A stretch of 64,000 nucleotides of DNA from Chitinophaga jiangningensis (GCF_900142605.1 NZ_FRBL01000002.1:434001-498000); one strand, 5' to 3'; counted from the first letter of the stretch, positions 8,455 to 18,630 are shown. Numbers and translations are program-made. The notes: generated from the sequence alone by a model not told the origin.

Positions 8455-11103
8455 ATGGAACTTTCAAAGAACTACCAACCTGGAACGGTTGAGGAAAAAT
8501 GGTATCAACATTGGATGGATAAAGGCTACTTCCGCTCTAAACCGGACGGTCGCCAACCTTTTACAGTCGTCATCCCTCCACCAAATGTGACCGGTGTACT
8601 CCACCTGGGCCATACCCTCAACGAAACCGTACAGGACATCCTGGTGCGCCGTGCCCGCATGAGCGGTTACAACGCCTGCTGGGTACCCGGTTCCGACCAC
8701 GCGTCCATCGCTACTGAAGCCAAAGTGGTAGACATGCTCAAACGCGAAAAAGGGATCGAAAAATCCCAGCTCACCCGCGAAGAGTTTCTCAAATATGCAT
8801 TTGAATGGAAAGAGAAATACGGCGGTATCATCTACCATCAGATCAAAAAGCTCGGCTGCTCCTGCGATTGGGACCGTGTGACCTTCACCATGGACGACCA
8901 CTACTACGAAGCCGTTATCAAAGTTTTCGTAGACCTCTATAATAAAGGACTGATTTATCGCGGTGCCCGCATGATCAACTGGGACCCGAAAGCTAAAACA
9001 GCACTCAGCGACGAAGAAGTAGAATATAAAGACATCCAGGGTAAACTGTATCACGTGAAATACGCGCTCACCGATGCAGCTGGCAACGCTACCGGCGAAT
9101 TCATCACCATCGCAACCCAACGCCCCGAAACCATCATGGGCGATACCGCGATCTGCGTGAACCCGGAAGATGAGCGCTATGCCCACCTGAAAGATTGCTT
9201 CGCCATCGTACCGCTGGTGAAACGCCGTATTCCCATCATCTTTGATACCTACGTTGATAAGGAATTCGGAACCGGTGCCCTGAAAGTGACGCCGGCACAC
9301 GATCTGAACGACTATAACCTCGGCCTGAAACATAACCTGGAGATCATCGACACCCTCAATGAAGATGGTACCCTCAGTGCCGCTGCACAGGTATTTGTAG
9401 GCGACGACCGCTTCGTAGCCCGTAAAAAGGTGATCGCAGCACTCGCAGAAGAAGGCCTGCTCGTAAAAGAACAGGAATACACTACCCGCGTAAGCTACAG
9501 CCAGCGTAACCCTGATACCGTAGTAGAACCACGCATCTCTACCCAGTGGTTCGTGAAAATGGCCGACCTGGCAAAACCGGCACTGGATGCAGTGGTAAAC
9601 GGTGATGTAAACATCCACCCGGGCGACCGCTTCCTGGCCACCTATAAATACTGGATGGAAAACGTGAAGGACTGGTGTATTTCCCGCCAACTCTGGTGGG
9701 GACAGCAGATCCCGGCCTGGTACACTGCCGACGGTACCTTCGAAGTAGCTGCCACCGCAGCAGAAGCCGTTGCGCAATTCGCAAAACGCGGAATAACCGT
9801 AGCAGCCGCCGACCTGAAACAGGATGAAGACTGCCTCGATACCTGGTTCTCCTCCTGGCTCTGGCCAATGGAAGTATTCAACGGTATCTCCCAGCCAGAT
9901 AACGCTGACATCAATTATTATTACCCAACTTCTGTACTGGTTACAGGACAGGATATCATATTCTTCTGGGTGGCCCGCATGATTATGGCCGGCCTGGAAT
10001 ACAAAGAAGTGAAGCCGTTCAGCGACGTTTACTTCACCGGAATGGTACGCGATAAACTAGGCCGGAAAATGAGTAAGCAGCTCGGTAACTCACCAGACCT
10101 GCTGGAACTCATTCACCAATACGGTGCTGATGCCGTTCGCTTCGGTATCATGATTGCCTCCCCTGCTGGTAACGACCTGCTGTTCGATGATTCCAGCTGC
10201 GAGCAGGGACGTAACTTCAACAATAAAATCTGGAATGCACTGAAGCTGGTGAAAATGTGGGAAGCGCGCCAGGAAGTAGATCAAACCAATATCGCCGCCA
10301 ATCACTTTGCCGTGAAATGGTTCCAGAGCCGCCTGCGCGAAGTACAGGCTGAAGTAGAGAGCCTGCATGGCAGTTTCCGCCTCAGCGAAGGACTGAAATC
10401 TATCTATAACCTGATCTGGACAGACTTCTGCTCCTGGTACCTCGAATGGGTGAAACCTGGTTTTGAACAGCCAATCGCTGCCTCACTCTATCAGCAAACC
10501 ATTCAGTTCTTCGAAGAACTGATGCAACTGCTGCACCCTTACATGCCGTTCATCACGGAAGAAATTTACCAGCTGCTGAAATACCGCAATGCTGACGACT
10601 CCCTGATGATACTGCAGTTCGGCAAACCGGCAGCTCCTGTAACCGAAATGCTGGCAGACGGTGACCTGCTGAAAGAAGTGATTAGCAGCATCCGCGATGC
10701 AAGAACCAAACATCAGATCAAACCTAAAGATCCAATCGTTTTACATATCGAAACCAAAAACGAAAATGCTTACAAACAAATCGAAAGCATCCTCGTTAAA
10801 CAGGTAAACGCAAAAGCTGTCATCTATGTAACGGAAGTGGTTCCCGGCTGTATCAACCTGGTAGTACAAAAAGATAAATTCTACCTGGGTACCGAAACCG
10901 AAGTAGACACCGCCGCTCAAAAAGAAGCACTGGAAAAAGACCTGGCCTACCTGCAGGGTTTCCTCGAATCGGTAGAAAAGAAACTTTCCAACGAGCGCTT
11001 TGTAGCCAACGCAAAACCTGAAGTAGTAGAGGTAGAACGCAAAAAGAAAGAAGACGCCGAAGCCAAGATCAAGGTGATAGCCGAAAGTCTTAAATCTTTA
11101 TAA
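8455..11103 (+). CDS. valS: Valyl-tRNA synthetase
   Basis: ValS charges tRNA-Val in the cytoplasm and hydrolyses mischarged Thr-tRNA in its editing domain. The 882-residue class I enzyme has the HIGH-type signature HLGH at 50-53 within PPNVTGVLHLGH. The CP1 editing domain lies at about 190-340 (TQRPETIMGDTA, GTGALKVTPAHD). The KMSKQ loop is at 538-542 and a C-terminal coiled-coil tRNA-binding arm occupies about the last 65 residues. ATG 8455 (MELSKNYQPG) is downstream of the -7 box at 8428. The unit ends at the terminator at 11111. Confidence 0.97.
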   Translation: MELSKNYQPGTVEEKWYQHWMDKGYFRSKPDGRQPFTVVIPPPNVTGVLHLGHTLNETVQDILVRRARMSGYNACWVPGSDHASIATEAKVVDMLKREKGIEKSQLTREEFLKYAFEWKEKYGGIIYHQIKKLGCSCDWDRVTFTMDDHYYEAVIKVFVDLYNKGLIYRGARMINWDPKAKTALSDEEVEYKDIQGKLYHVKYALTDAAGNATGEFITIATQRPETIMGDTAICVNPEDERYAHLKDCFAIVPLVKRRIPIIFDTYVDKEFGTGALKVTPAHDLNDYNLGLKHNLEIIDTLNEDGTLSAAAQVFVGDDRFVARKKVIAALAEEGLLVKEQEYTTRVSYSQRNPDTVVEPRISTQWFVKMADLAKPALDAVVNGDVNIHPGDRFLATYKYWMENVKDWCISRQLWWGQQIPAWYTADGTFEVAATAAEAVAQFAKRGITVAAADLKQDEDCLDTWFSSWLWPMEVFNGISQPDNADINYYYPTSVLVTGQDIIFFWVARMIMAGLEYKEVKPFSDVYFTGMVRDKLGRKMSKQLGNSPDLLELIHQYGADAVRFGIMIASPAGNDLLFDDSSCEQGRNFNNKIWNALKLVKMWEARQEVDQTNIAANHFAVKWFQSRLREVQAEVESLHGSFRLSEGLKSIYNLIWTDFCSWYLEWVKPGFEQPIAASLYQQTIQFFEELMQLLHPYMPFITEEIYQLLKYRNADDSLMILQFGKPAAPVTEMLADGDLLKEVISSIRDARTKHQIKPKDPIVLHIETKNENAYKQIESILVKQVNAKAVIYVTEVVPGCINLVVQKDKFYLGTETEVDTAAQKEALEKDLAYLQGFLESVEKKLSNERFVANAKPEVVEVERKKKEDAEAKIKVIAESLKSL

Positions 11104-11110
11104 TTTTTTC

Positions 11111-11144
11111 AATCGCCCGGTCGTTAAATACCGGGCGATTTTTT
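11111..11144 (+). terminator. Intrinsic terminator of valS
   Basis: A 10-bp stem (AATCGCCCGG with CCGGGCGATT) and a 10-nt loop are followed by a T-run, starting 7 nt after the valS stop. Confidence 0.9.
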
Positions 11145-11157
11145 GTCCGCTTAAACT

Positions 11158-11634
11158 ATGATCAAACACCTGTTACTGCTCACCTGTCTTCTGGCCACCA
11201 TCCACACCATGGGCCAAACTACCAAACCTGCTGCCAAAAAGCCAGCCGCTGCCACCTCCGGCAAACGTCCTACTAAACTGGTCAGCACCTGGGGGAATTT
11301 CCTCAGCGACTCCCTTCCTAAAAATGAACTGGTTAAACTGATCGATTCCGCACTGATTGTACGGGACGAAAAAGGTGCTAAATACCCGGTCATCTCCTTC
11401 GCATTTACTTACGAAACCAGGGAAGCCTACCTCAACGATACTACCGGACAACCGGGACTATATAAGGATTATATTGGGAATAACTTCCAGGATGCCCGCA
11501 TGGACAGCGTTTGGCGTAAAGGCATGAAAGAGAAACTGGAAAAAGGGAATGTGCTGTATTTTGATGAGATATTGATACAGTATAGTGCTGATAAGATTTA
11601 TAAGGCGCCGGCGCTGAAGTTTATAGTACGGTAG
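11158..11634 (+). CDS. Small exported protein of unknown function
   Basis: This 158-residue protein has a cleavable-looking signal peptide (MIKHLLLLTCLLATIHTMGQ). It is followed by a Thr/Lys/Pro/Ala-rich linker to about residue 42 and a compact domain of about 110 residues. That domain contains PVISFAFTYETREAYLNDTTG and GNVLYFDEILIQYSADKIYKAPALKFIVR. I do not recognise the family; the beta-strand-rich C-terminus ending PALKFIVR is reminiscent of small Bacteroidota gliding-related domains, which is only an impression. It begins immediately after the valS terminator and probably has its own promoter. Confidence 0.65.
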   Translation: MIKHLLLLTCLLATIHTMGQTTKPAAKKPAAATSGKRPTKLVSTWGNFLSDSLPKNELVKLIDSALIVRDEKGAKYPVISFAFTYETREAYLNDTTGQPGLYKDYIGNNFQDARMDSVWRKGMKEKLEKGNVLYFDEILIQYSADKIYKAPALKFIVR

Positions 11635-11654
11635 AATATTCGATGTAAATACAG

Positions 11655-11681
11655 GAGGCGCCAGTTCAACACTGGCGCCTC
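11655..11681. terminator. Bidirectional hairpin between convergent genes
   Basis: An 11-bp perfect stem (GAGGCGCCAGT with ACTGGCGCCTC) has a 5-nt loop and a T-rich flank on the plus strand. It lies between two convergent stops. Confidence 0.75.
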
Positions 11682-11687
11682 TTGTAT

Positions 11688-14486
11688 TTAATAGGCAAAC
11701 AACTGCTGTAACGGTATGATAAACTCCACTCTCGTTTTAGCGTTATCGGCCGGGTCCGGATCAATCAGGTAACTCACCCGCATCCCAAACGTAAACGGAA
11801 TCACGTTTCCGATTTTGGTATCGAAATACAACTCCCCCCCTGTGGAGCGATACAGGTTATCGCGCTTCACGATATAATTATGTGCACTGCTGTAATCATA
11901 GAATGCATTTGCACGGATACGTGTGATATACAGGAGCTGTGCAAATCCCCAATCGGGGTACCAGAGTGGGAAATGATAATTGGCACCCAACTTATAAATA
12001 CGGTTGTAAAACGGTGTGTTATACCCTCTCGCATATACGAAGCGATCCGTAAAGCTGTAGTTACCCAGGGTATCCCGCTGCTGATAAGCCGCCTGCAACT
12101 GGATGCTGTGATTTTTTGCAATACCGGGCAAATTCAGGTCGAACCGGCCATAGAGCTGCTCTCCCTTGAATGATCCGATGGAATGGTTGTATTGCAACGC
12201 CAGGTATTGCCCAAAATGAGAAAGGATGTTTTGCGTAGCACGGATACGCTGATTATTAAAGACCAGCGAGCTGCTGGTGTATTGTTGCGGGTTTATACGG
12301 AAACGCAGGTTATCTGCGTATAATTTCTGGATATAATAATTGGAAGACAGTGACAACGAACGGCTATACATGCCGGAGGACAGCTGCAACGGAATAGTAA
12401 AGCCTGCATGCCAGCTTAGCTGGTTCCAATAATAACGTTTGCCTTTTAGCAGGGCGCTTTTGTTCAGCGTATAGTCGAAACCGGTACCCAGCCAGGGGAA
12501 CCAGGCGCCGTACATAAAGTTGGCACCCACCGTGGACGTTCCTTCGTTACGGTTGTACGTATAGCCGATGGAGGTAGAGGTGGTGTTCAGGATGTTGTTA
12601 CCCAGCAGGCTGATGCTGTATTCCGGATCGTTGAAGGACGGCACCCAGCTGTGAAAATTGAAGAAACCGGTAGTTTTCCGGTATTTTTTCAAAGAAAAGG
12701 AGTCGGTTGGTACCTTATCCAGGATGTCCCCTCCTTCCTTCAAATCCGGGTTCAGCCAGCTACCGTGTTGCGTTTGTGTGATATCAATTTGTTTCCAGGG
12801 AGATGTCAGGGCTGCTGTGTGCAGTTTGTATCCTTTGGCGGTGAACTCACTGAACACCAGGCTATCTGCCGCCGGCGCCATGAACAGGGCGGAATTAGGA
12901 CGGTCTGTCACCTGCCAGGTTTTTCTGTCAGCTAACGTGATAGCATACACGTTATTTACATCCTTTACACTGGATGTGAAATAAACAGTATCACCGGCTA
13001 TAGCCGGTGCGCCAATGATATTAAAGGAAAAGTCGGACAACCTTGTGATTTCCCCGGTAGCCAGCGATTGGCTTACCAGCGCCATCTGGCCCTGATGGTT
13101 TCTGACAGCGCTGATCACAGCGTTGTTATTATCTGTGAATCTTGGGTTGGTATAGTAGTAGTTATCAGGGTTCGGGAGTACTTTTTCCACCTCGCCGGTG
13201 CTGGTGTTGATTAGTCGCAGGCTGTACTGCATCTCTGGGGTTGCGGATACGGCTATTACTTTTGTTCCGTCTGAATTTATATCGGGAGAGAAGTATTTGC
13301 CTTTGCCGGAAATGGTGGAGGTACGGCCAGTAGTTCTGTCATAGATACGGATGGCGGAAAAATCCTTCCAGCCCCAGCGCGCATCAAATCGTGCGGCTGC
13401 CCAAACGATGCGGTTATTGCGATAGCTGAAGTAATCGTCGAATACGATGCCGGGCCGGGTCAGCAGGGAGGTACTGCCATCGGGCCTGAGCAGGTAAAAG
13501 CCAGCCACTGTGTTCCAGCTGGCTTTGAGTATAATGAATTCATTGGGAGAGCCTGCCGGGTAGAGATATTTATAGTTTGTGAATACTTTTTCGGTGGGTA
13601 GCAGCTGCGGAGCGGGTGTGATGCCGGGCCGCTGCGCGTTGGCCGTCCAGATGGAGTCATAATACCGCATGGTAGCGTGGTAGAAGCCTGTAACGTTCAT
13701 GCCTGTACGTTTTTTCAGGCTGTGCGACATGGGATAGAACACACCCCGGAAGCGTACAGCATCCGAGGTTACGTCTTTCCAGAAGGTGGTGCCGTAGTGT
13801 TCGCGGCCATACACGCTCATGAGATAGCCGAGCGGGTAATGGTCGGGGGTATAGTCGCGGTACGATCCATTGCGGATCTTCATGTATTTATAATCCTTAT
13901 GCGCCAGGTCCAATGCCCGGAAGCCATCGAAGAAAGCCGGCAATCGCCCTCTCCCCTGTTGGCTCAACGCTGTTTCCATAGTCACCGCATCTCCTTCCCA
14001 GAACCAGTTAGGCACGGCGATATTGGTAGCGGCGGCCTGTCCCAACTCCCCTCCCAGCCAGGAGAATACTTTGGAGGCGCCCTGGCGGAAGTTCATATTT
14101 TGTAGTACGTGGCGGTATTCGTGCAGGGAAAGTTGATCTACCCAGTTGAGTGACCCGAGGTTATACGAAGTGGGCGGAGGTGCCAGGAAGAATTCGGAGC
14201 GGAATGGCCCCAATGCTACGTAACCGTTGGATTCCATCGTTTGGTTTTGCAGTACGATATTTACTTTTTTTTGCAAGGGGCCGATGGAGAGGCGGTTAAA
14301 TCTGTTGAGGTAAGTAACGATATTGGCTACACGCTCGCCGGCATTTCCCAGGCCGGCAGGAAATATAACCCTGACTGTGTCGGTGTTGATCTGTTGCCAC
14401 TTCAGGCTGGAAGGATTTCCTCCGAATTGTTGTGCAGAGAGTTGCAGGCATGTCAGCGTCAGCAATACGACAAGTAAATAGCGCAT
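11688..14486 (-). CDS. Predicted zinc peptidase with beta-propeller and C-terminal outer-membrane barrel regions
   Basis: This 932-residue exported protein has a signal peptide (MRYLLVVLLTLTCLQLSAQQ). A peptidase-like domain follows with HEYRH at 122-126 and a downstream Glu in NWFWEGDAVTMETA (E164). This HExxH plus later Glu layout is that of gluzincin metallopeptidases. About residues 300-560 show repeating WD40/TolB-like strands. The last roughly 330 residues alternate aromatic and polar residues in amphipathic strands, as in outer-membrane barrels, and end in FAY. ATG 14486 is chosen because the signal peptide starts there; an upstream in-frame ATG at 14597 reads through a hairpin element. 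Activity is inferred from motifs only. Confidence 0.8.
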   Translation of the reverse strand: MRYLLVVLLTLTCLQLSAQQFGGNPSSLKWQQINTDTVRVIFPAGLGNAGERVANIVTYLNRFNRLSIGPLQKKVNIVLQNQTMESNGYVALGPFRSEFFLAPPPTSYNLGSLNWVDQLSLHEYRHVLQNMNFRQGASKVFSWLGGELGQAAATNIAVPNWFWEGDAVTMETALSQQGRGRLPAFFDGFRALDLAHKDYKYMKIRNGSYRDYTPDHYPLGYLMSVYGREHYGTTFWKDVTSDAVRFRGVFYPMSHSLKKRTGMNVTGFYHATMRYYDSIWTANAQRPGITPAPQLLPTEKVFTNYKYLYPAGSPNEFIILKASWNTVAGFYLLRPDGSTSLLTRPGIVFDDYFSYRNNRIVWAAARFDARWGWKDFSAIRIYDRTTGRTSTISGKGKYFSPDINSDGTKVIAVSATPEMQYSLRLINTSTGEVEKVLPNPDNYYYTNPRFTDNNNAVISAVRNHQGQMALVSQSLATGEITRLSDFSFNIIGAPAIAGDTVYFTSSVKDVNNVYAITLADRKTWQVTDRPNSALFMAPAADSLVFSEFTAKGYKLHTAALTSPWKQIDITQTQHGSWLNPDLKEGGDILDKVPTDSFSLKKYRKTTGFFNFHSWVPSFNDPEYSISLLGNNILNTTSTSIGYTYNRNEGTSTVGANFMYGAWFPWLGTGFDYTLNKSALLKGKRYYWNQLSWHAGFTIPLQLSSGMYSRSLSLSSNYYIQKLYADNLRFRINPQQYTSSSLVFNNQRIRATQNILSHFGQYLALQYNHSIGSFKGEQLYGRFDLNLPGIAKNHSIQLQAAYQQRDTLGNYSFTDRFVYARGYNTPFYNRIYKLGANYHFPLWYPDWGFAQLLYITRIRANAFYDYSSAHNYIVKRDNLYRSTGGELYFDTKIGNVIPFTFGMRVSYLIDPDPADNAKTRVEFIIPLQQLFAY

Positions 14487-14537
14487 AGGAGTTAGATGAG
14501 AAGGGAAATTAGAGTTTTTTTTGGTTCTCACAAAGCT

Positions 14538-14617
14538 TGCTGCAGCTGTTTCTGGTCCTTCGGACCAGAAACAGCTGCAGCAGAAAGCCCCCGCCAATGG
14601 CGGGGGCTTTCTGCTGC
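14538..14617. repeat. Overlapping twin-hairpin element
   Basis: Hairpin 1 (14538-14582) has 21-bp perfect arms and a TTC loop. Hairpin 2 (14577-14617) has 19-bp arms and an AAT loop. They share 6 nt (14577-14582), so they compete. The element lies downstream of sdaA and upstream of the barrel peptidase on the minus strand. Confidence 0.85.
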
Positions 14618-14637
14618 TAAAAAAAGTTAGGCAGGTA

Positions 14638-16065
14638 TTAGCACTCGCTCAGGCTGATCGGGATATTTACTGCCAGACCGCCATCAGAGGTTTCCTTATA
14701 TTTCGAGTTCATGTCGAGTGCCGTTTCCCACATGGTTTTCACGACAGCATCCAGGGATACTTTTGCCAGTTCCGGATTGCTTTGCAGGGCCAGTTGGGAA
14801 GCCGTAATGGCTTTGATAGCTCCCATGGTGTTACGTTCAATACATGGTACCTGAACCAGGCCGCCGATAGGATCGCAGGTGAGGCCGAGGTGGTGTTCCA
14901 TGGCTATTTCTGCGGCCATTAACACCTGGCGCTGTGAGCCACCCAGACACTCTGTCAGGGCTGCGGCCGCCATTGCGGAAGATACCCCGATTTCTGCCTG
15001 ACAACCGCCCATGGCAGCTGAAATAGTTGAGCGTTTTTTGAAGATACTTCCGATTTCAGAAGCGGTGAGCAGGAACTGCAGAATTTTATCTTCGTGCAGG
15101 CCGTCGCAGAAGGCGATGAAGTACTGGAGTACAGCAGGGATCACGCCTGCGGCACCATTGGTAGGTGCTGTAACTACGCGGCCGAAGGAGGCATTTTCTT
15201 CGTTTACGGCCAGGGCGAAACAGCTTACCCAGTCGAGTGTATAGGTGAAATGTTCTCCACCAGCGCGGATAGCTTCAATCCAGGAAGCGTAATCCGTATA
15301 GGTGCGGCCTTTCAGTAATTTTTTGTTGAGGGCGGCAGCGCGGCGGGCTACCTTGAGGCCACCTGGCAATTCGCCGGTGGTATGGCATCCGCGGTAGGTG
15401 CATTCCTGCATCACGCGCCAGATGTTGAGTACGCCGGCACGTGTTTCTGCTTCCGGGCGCCAGGCATGTTCATTTTCCATTACCAGTTCGGAAATGCTGT
15501 AACCTGTTTTGATGCACCATTGCAGCAACTGGCGGGCCGTATCGATGGGAAATGGTAAGTCTACCTGGTTGGCACTGCTGCCGTTTTCTCCTTCCTGCAC
15601 TACGAAACCGCCACCAATGGAATAATAGGTAGCTGCGCGTTGTTCACCGTCGTTAAACGTAACGAGGAAGGTGAGCGCATTGGGGTGGAAGGGCAGTGAT
15701 TCTTCGAAGAGGAAAGTAACATCTTCCATCGGGTCGAAGTCAATTTCATATTTACCGGCCACCGTCATTTTACGGTTACGGCGGATGGCATCGATTTTAG
15801 GAGTGATCTGGTTTACATCGAAGGTAACGGGATCATCGCCGCAGAGGCCCAGCAAAACGGCTATATCCGTACCGTGACCGTGACCGGTTTTCGCTAGAGA
15901 GCCGTAGAGCAGCACCTGCAGGCGGGATACGGCGGACAGGCGGCCGGCAGCTTCCAGGTCATGCAAAAAACGCAGCGCAGCGCGCCATGGGCCTAAGGTA
16001 TGGGAGCTTGAAGGGCCAACGCCAATCTTAAAGATATCGAATACTGAAATACATTCGTGTGCCAC
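14638..16065 (-). CDS. sdaA: L-serine ammonia-lyase, iron-sulfur dependent, single chain
   Basis: This 475-residue enzyme deaminates L-serine to pyruvate and ammonia. The N-terminal beta domain (SVFDIFKIGVGPSSSHTLGPW) and the C-terminal catalytic alpha domain are in one chain, as in E. coli SdaA. GGCQAEIG, CDPIGGLVQVPC and neighbouring cysteines supply the [4Fe-4S] cluster ligands in the alpha domain. NGAAGVIPAVLQYF is a conserved alpha-domain segment. The gene starts divergently from the S41 peptidase gene and is followed by a twin-hairpin element that may terminate it. Confidence 0.95.
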   Translation of the reverse strand: MAHECISVFDIFKIGVGPSSSHTLGPWRAALRFLHDLEAAGRLSAVSRLQVLLYGSLAKTGHGHGTDIAVLLGLCGDDPVTFDVNQITPKIDAIRRNRKMTVAGKYEIDFDPMEDVTFLFEESLPFHPNALTFLVTFNDGEQRAATYYSIGGGFVVQEGENGSSANQVDLPFPIDTARQLLQWCIKTGYSISELVMENEHAWRPEAETRAGVLNIWRVMQECTYRGCHTTGELPGGLKVARRAAALNKKLLKGRTYTDYASWIEAIRAGGEHFTYTLDWVSCFALAVNEENASFGRVVTAPTNGAAGVIPAVLQYFIAFCDGLHEDKILQFLLTASEIGSIFKKRSTISAAMGGCQAEIGVSSAMAAAALTECLGGSQRQVLMAAEIAMEHHLGLTCDPIGGLVQVPCIERNTMGAIKAITASQLALQSNPELAKVSLDAVVKTMWETALDMNSKYKETSDGGLAVNIPISLSEC

Positions 16066-16273
16066 TAATTTGTTTTTATTTATCTGTAAAATTACGGCAA
16101 CTTAGGCAGATAAAATGAATGTGTTTTTGCGGGATGATTTGTACTGCCGACCACGGAGGCGCGCAGCGAAGATGTTAATTCCAACGCAAAATTCCGGGAT
16201 ACTTGTCAAGCCCTGTATTAAACCAAAGGCGCGGCTCGTTATTTGTTTCAAATGCTCAAATCCTCCGCCTAAT

Positions 16274-18574
16274 ATGAACTTTACCAAATCCCTGTTTACG
16301 GCTACTGCAGTATTAGTAGCATCACTTAGTACACAACAGACCATGGCCCAGCAGGCCCTTACCCCACAGCAGGAAGAAAACCTGGCTGCCTTTGCGAAAA
16401 TGTATGGGTATATCCGGTACTTTCATCCCTCGGATGAAGCCAGCAGTATCTCCTGGGAGAATTTTGCCAACTACGGCAGCCTGGAGGTGATGAAAGCTGG
16501 GAATACGCAGGAACTGGTGACTACACTCAACCGCCTGTTCAATCCTATTGCGCCTGCTGCCGTCATTTACAGCGGGCAGGAGCCTTCACTGCCATCTATT
16601 ACACCTCCGGATAAAGCAGGTTATCGAACCATTGCCTGGCAACACGAAGGCGTGGGTATTCTTAACAGCAGGAACAAGGGCGGTATTTACAAAAGTCAAC
16701 GGGTGAATCGGCCGGTGGAAGCATTAACCGCAAATCAGGGATGGTGCATGGTAATGCAAACGATAGATGCTAATGCTTACCGGGATTGCGAGTTCAGGTA
16801 TTCAGGCCGTATGAAAGTACTTTCTGACAATGCGTGTAAAGGGCAGCTTTGGTTTAGGGTAGACAACCCATCACGGACCGGCTTTTTCGATAATATGAAT
16901 AGTCGCCCGGTGGTTTCCGACCAATGGCAAACCTACACCATCAGCGGCCGAATCAACAAAGACGCTGATAACCTGGCCTTTGGTGCCATGATAATCAATG
17001 ATGGTAAGGTACTGGTGGATGATATAAAGCTGGAAGTGAAGAAAGGTGATAACTGGGTGGAAGTGCCTGTCCCGAACGGCGACTTTGAAGAATATAGTAA
17101 CAATCAGCCAGGAAAGTGGCAGGCAGGAAAGCAACTGGATGGCTATAACTATCAGACGGAGAGGGCGGATGTGAGCAGCGGTAAAGCAGCGTTGGTGTTT
17201 TCATCTCCCAAAAAAATCATTAATACTACGCGGGCCAAACCTTTATATGACGGCTATCCCGGGCCCGGTGAATATACCCGTGTACAGTTAAGTGCAGCTA
17301 TTAATTGTGCATTTCCCCTGACGCTGTATGGTACGGACTTGCATACTTACCCCGCCGGCGATTCCATCTCCCTGAAAAAACTGCAACAGGAACTGAATAC
17401 CACGTACAGTAAGGGACAAACGGCAGATCTGCCAGGCATCAGGTTTTCTGCAGTAGTGATTACCTGGAATATATTCAAGCACTTTTTTGCCTATTGGGAA
17501 GATGCCAGTGCTACGCCGGAACAAATACTGCGGAATAGCTTAAAGTCTGCTGCTACCGACAAATCCGGGGATGATTTCATGATAACGCTTCGAAAGATGC
17601 TGGCGCCTTTAAACGACGGACATATCTGGGTATACGGAGGTGGCATGCCCGGGAAAACCCCTGTAGGAGTAGTGTTAGCATTTGCCGAAGGAAAAGCGGT
17701 GATAGCTAAACTAATAGACACCACGCTGGCGGACCGGCTTATGCCTGGGGATATAATCACACACGTGGACGGGGAACCTGTGGACAGCGTGGTCACCAGG
17801 CTGACGGCCCTTTTCAGTGGCTCCAGACAATTAAATGAAAAGCGGGCAGCGGAGCTGCTACTTTCCGGAGTGCCGGAGAGTGCTGTTAAGCTTGATTTAC
17901 TCAGGAATAACACCTCATTAACGGCAACGGTTACACGCAGTACAACACCTCAGGCTTACAGTGCAGCCACCAGAAAAACATACCCTATGGGCTGGATAAA
18001 ACCAGGTGTGTATTACATCAACCTGGATCAGGAACCGCTGGATTCTATAAACCCGCATCTGCATGAAATAGCCGGGGCCAAAGCGTTGGTATGTGATCTG
18101 CGGGGATACCCAAACAGCAATCACGAGCTGCTCCGGCATATGCTGACAAAGAAGGAAAAGCGCAACTGGATGTATGTACCGCGGATTACGAAGCCTGACC
18201 AGGCTGAAGTGACGTACCGTGCGCTGGGCTGGAATCTTACGCCTTTGAAGCCGCATATTAGCGGGAAGGTATTTTTCCTGACAGATGGCGGGGCCATTAG
18301 TTATGCAGAAAGCTATTTAGGGTACGTGAAGGATGAAAAGCTGGGTACTATTATTGGCGGGGCAACAGCTGGTACAAATGGCAACATTAACACGGTGGCT
18401 TTGCCTGGTGGATTTATGTTCTCCTTTACCGGTATGCTGGTTAAAAATCATGATGGGAGCAAGCACCATTTGAAGGGGATAGTCCCTGATGTACCGGTAT
18501 CTCCTACGGTTGCTGGTTTGGCAGCTGGCCGGGATGAGGTATTGGATAAGGCTTTGGAGCTGGCAGAAAAATAA
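16274..18574 (+). CDS. Exported S41 family peptidase
   Basis: This 766-residue protein begins with a signal peptide (MNFTKSLFTATAVLVASLSTQQTMAQQ). The N-terminal region (about 30-200) is a mixed domain with FAKMYGYIRYFHPSDEA, common in Bacteroidota S41 proteins. A PDZ-like segment (GDIITHVDGEPVDSV) lies near residue 495. The C-terminal S41 protease domain has ALVCDLRGYPNSN and the presumed serine nucleophile in TDGGAISYAESYLG, followed by GGATAGTNGN. ATG 16274 is chosen because it starts the signal peptide. Likely a periplasmic tail-specific type protease; substrate unknown. Confidence 0.85.
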   Translation: MNFTKSLFTATAVLVASLSTQQTMAQQALTPQQEENLAAFAKMYGYIRYFHPSDEASSISWENFANYGSLEVMKAGNTQELVTTLNRLFNPIAPAAVIYSGQEPSLPSITPPDKAGYRTIAWQHEGVGILNSRNKGGIYKSQRVNRPVEALTANQGWCMVMQTIDANAYRDCEFRYSGRMKVLSDNACKGQLWFRVDNPSRTGFFDNMNSRPVVSDQWQTYTISGRINKDADNLAFGAMIINDGKVLVDDIKLEVKKGDNWVEVPVPNGDFEEYSNNQPGKWQAGKQLDGYNYQTERADVSSGKAALVFSSPKKIINTTRAKPLYDGYPGPGEYTRVQLSAAINCAFPLTLYGTDLHTYPAGDSISLKKLQQELNTTYSKGQTADLPGIRFSAVVITWNIFKHFFAYWEDASATPEQILRNSLKSAATDKSGDDFMITLRKMLAPLNDGHIWVYGGGMPGKTPVGVVLAFAEGKAVIAKLIDTTLADRLMPGDIITHVDGEPVDSVVTRLTALFSGSRQLNEKRAAELLLSGVPESAVKLDLLRNNTSLTATVTRSTTPQAYSAATRKTYPMGWIKPGVYYINLDQEPLDSINPHLHEIAGAKALVCDLRGYPNSNHELLRHMLTKKEKRNWMYVPRITKPDQAEVTYRALGWNLTPLKPHISGKVFFLTDGGAISYAESYLGYVKDEKLGTIIGGATAGTNGNINTVALPGGFMFSFTGMLVKNHDGSKHHLKGIVPDVPVSPTVAGLAAGRDEVLDKALELAEK

Positions 18575-18578
18575 AAAT

Positions 18579-18612
18579 AAAGCCTCCGGTAACTGGTTAC
18601 CGGAGGCTTTTT
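18579..18612. terminator. Bidirectional intrinsic terminator
   Basis: A 15-bp perfect stem with a 2-nt centre is flanked by A-rich and T-rich runs. It lies between the S41 peptidase and the convergent FKBP gene. Confidence 0.88.
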
Positions 18613-18630
18613 ATGTTAGCAAGGTAAGGA

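Noticed and set aside
8464..9777. 437-codon minus-strand frame opposite valS
   Set aside because: Shadow of the synthetase gene; no start context and no family features.
14487..14597. N-terminal extension of the barrel peptidase from 14597
   Set aside because: It would translate through the twin-hairpin element and precede a normal signal peptide beginning at 14486.
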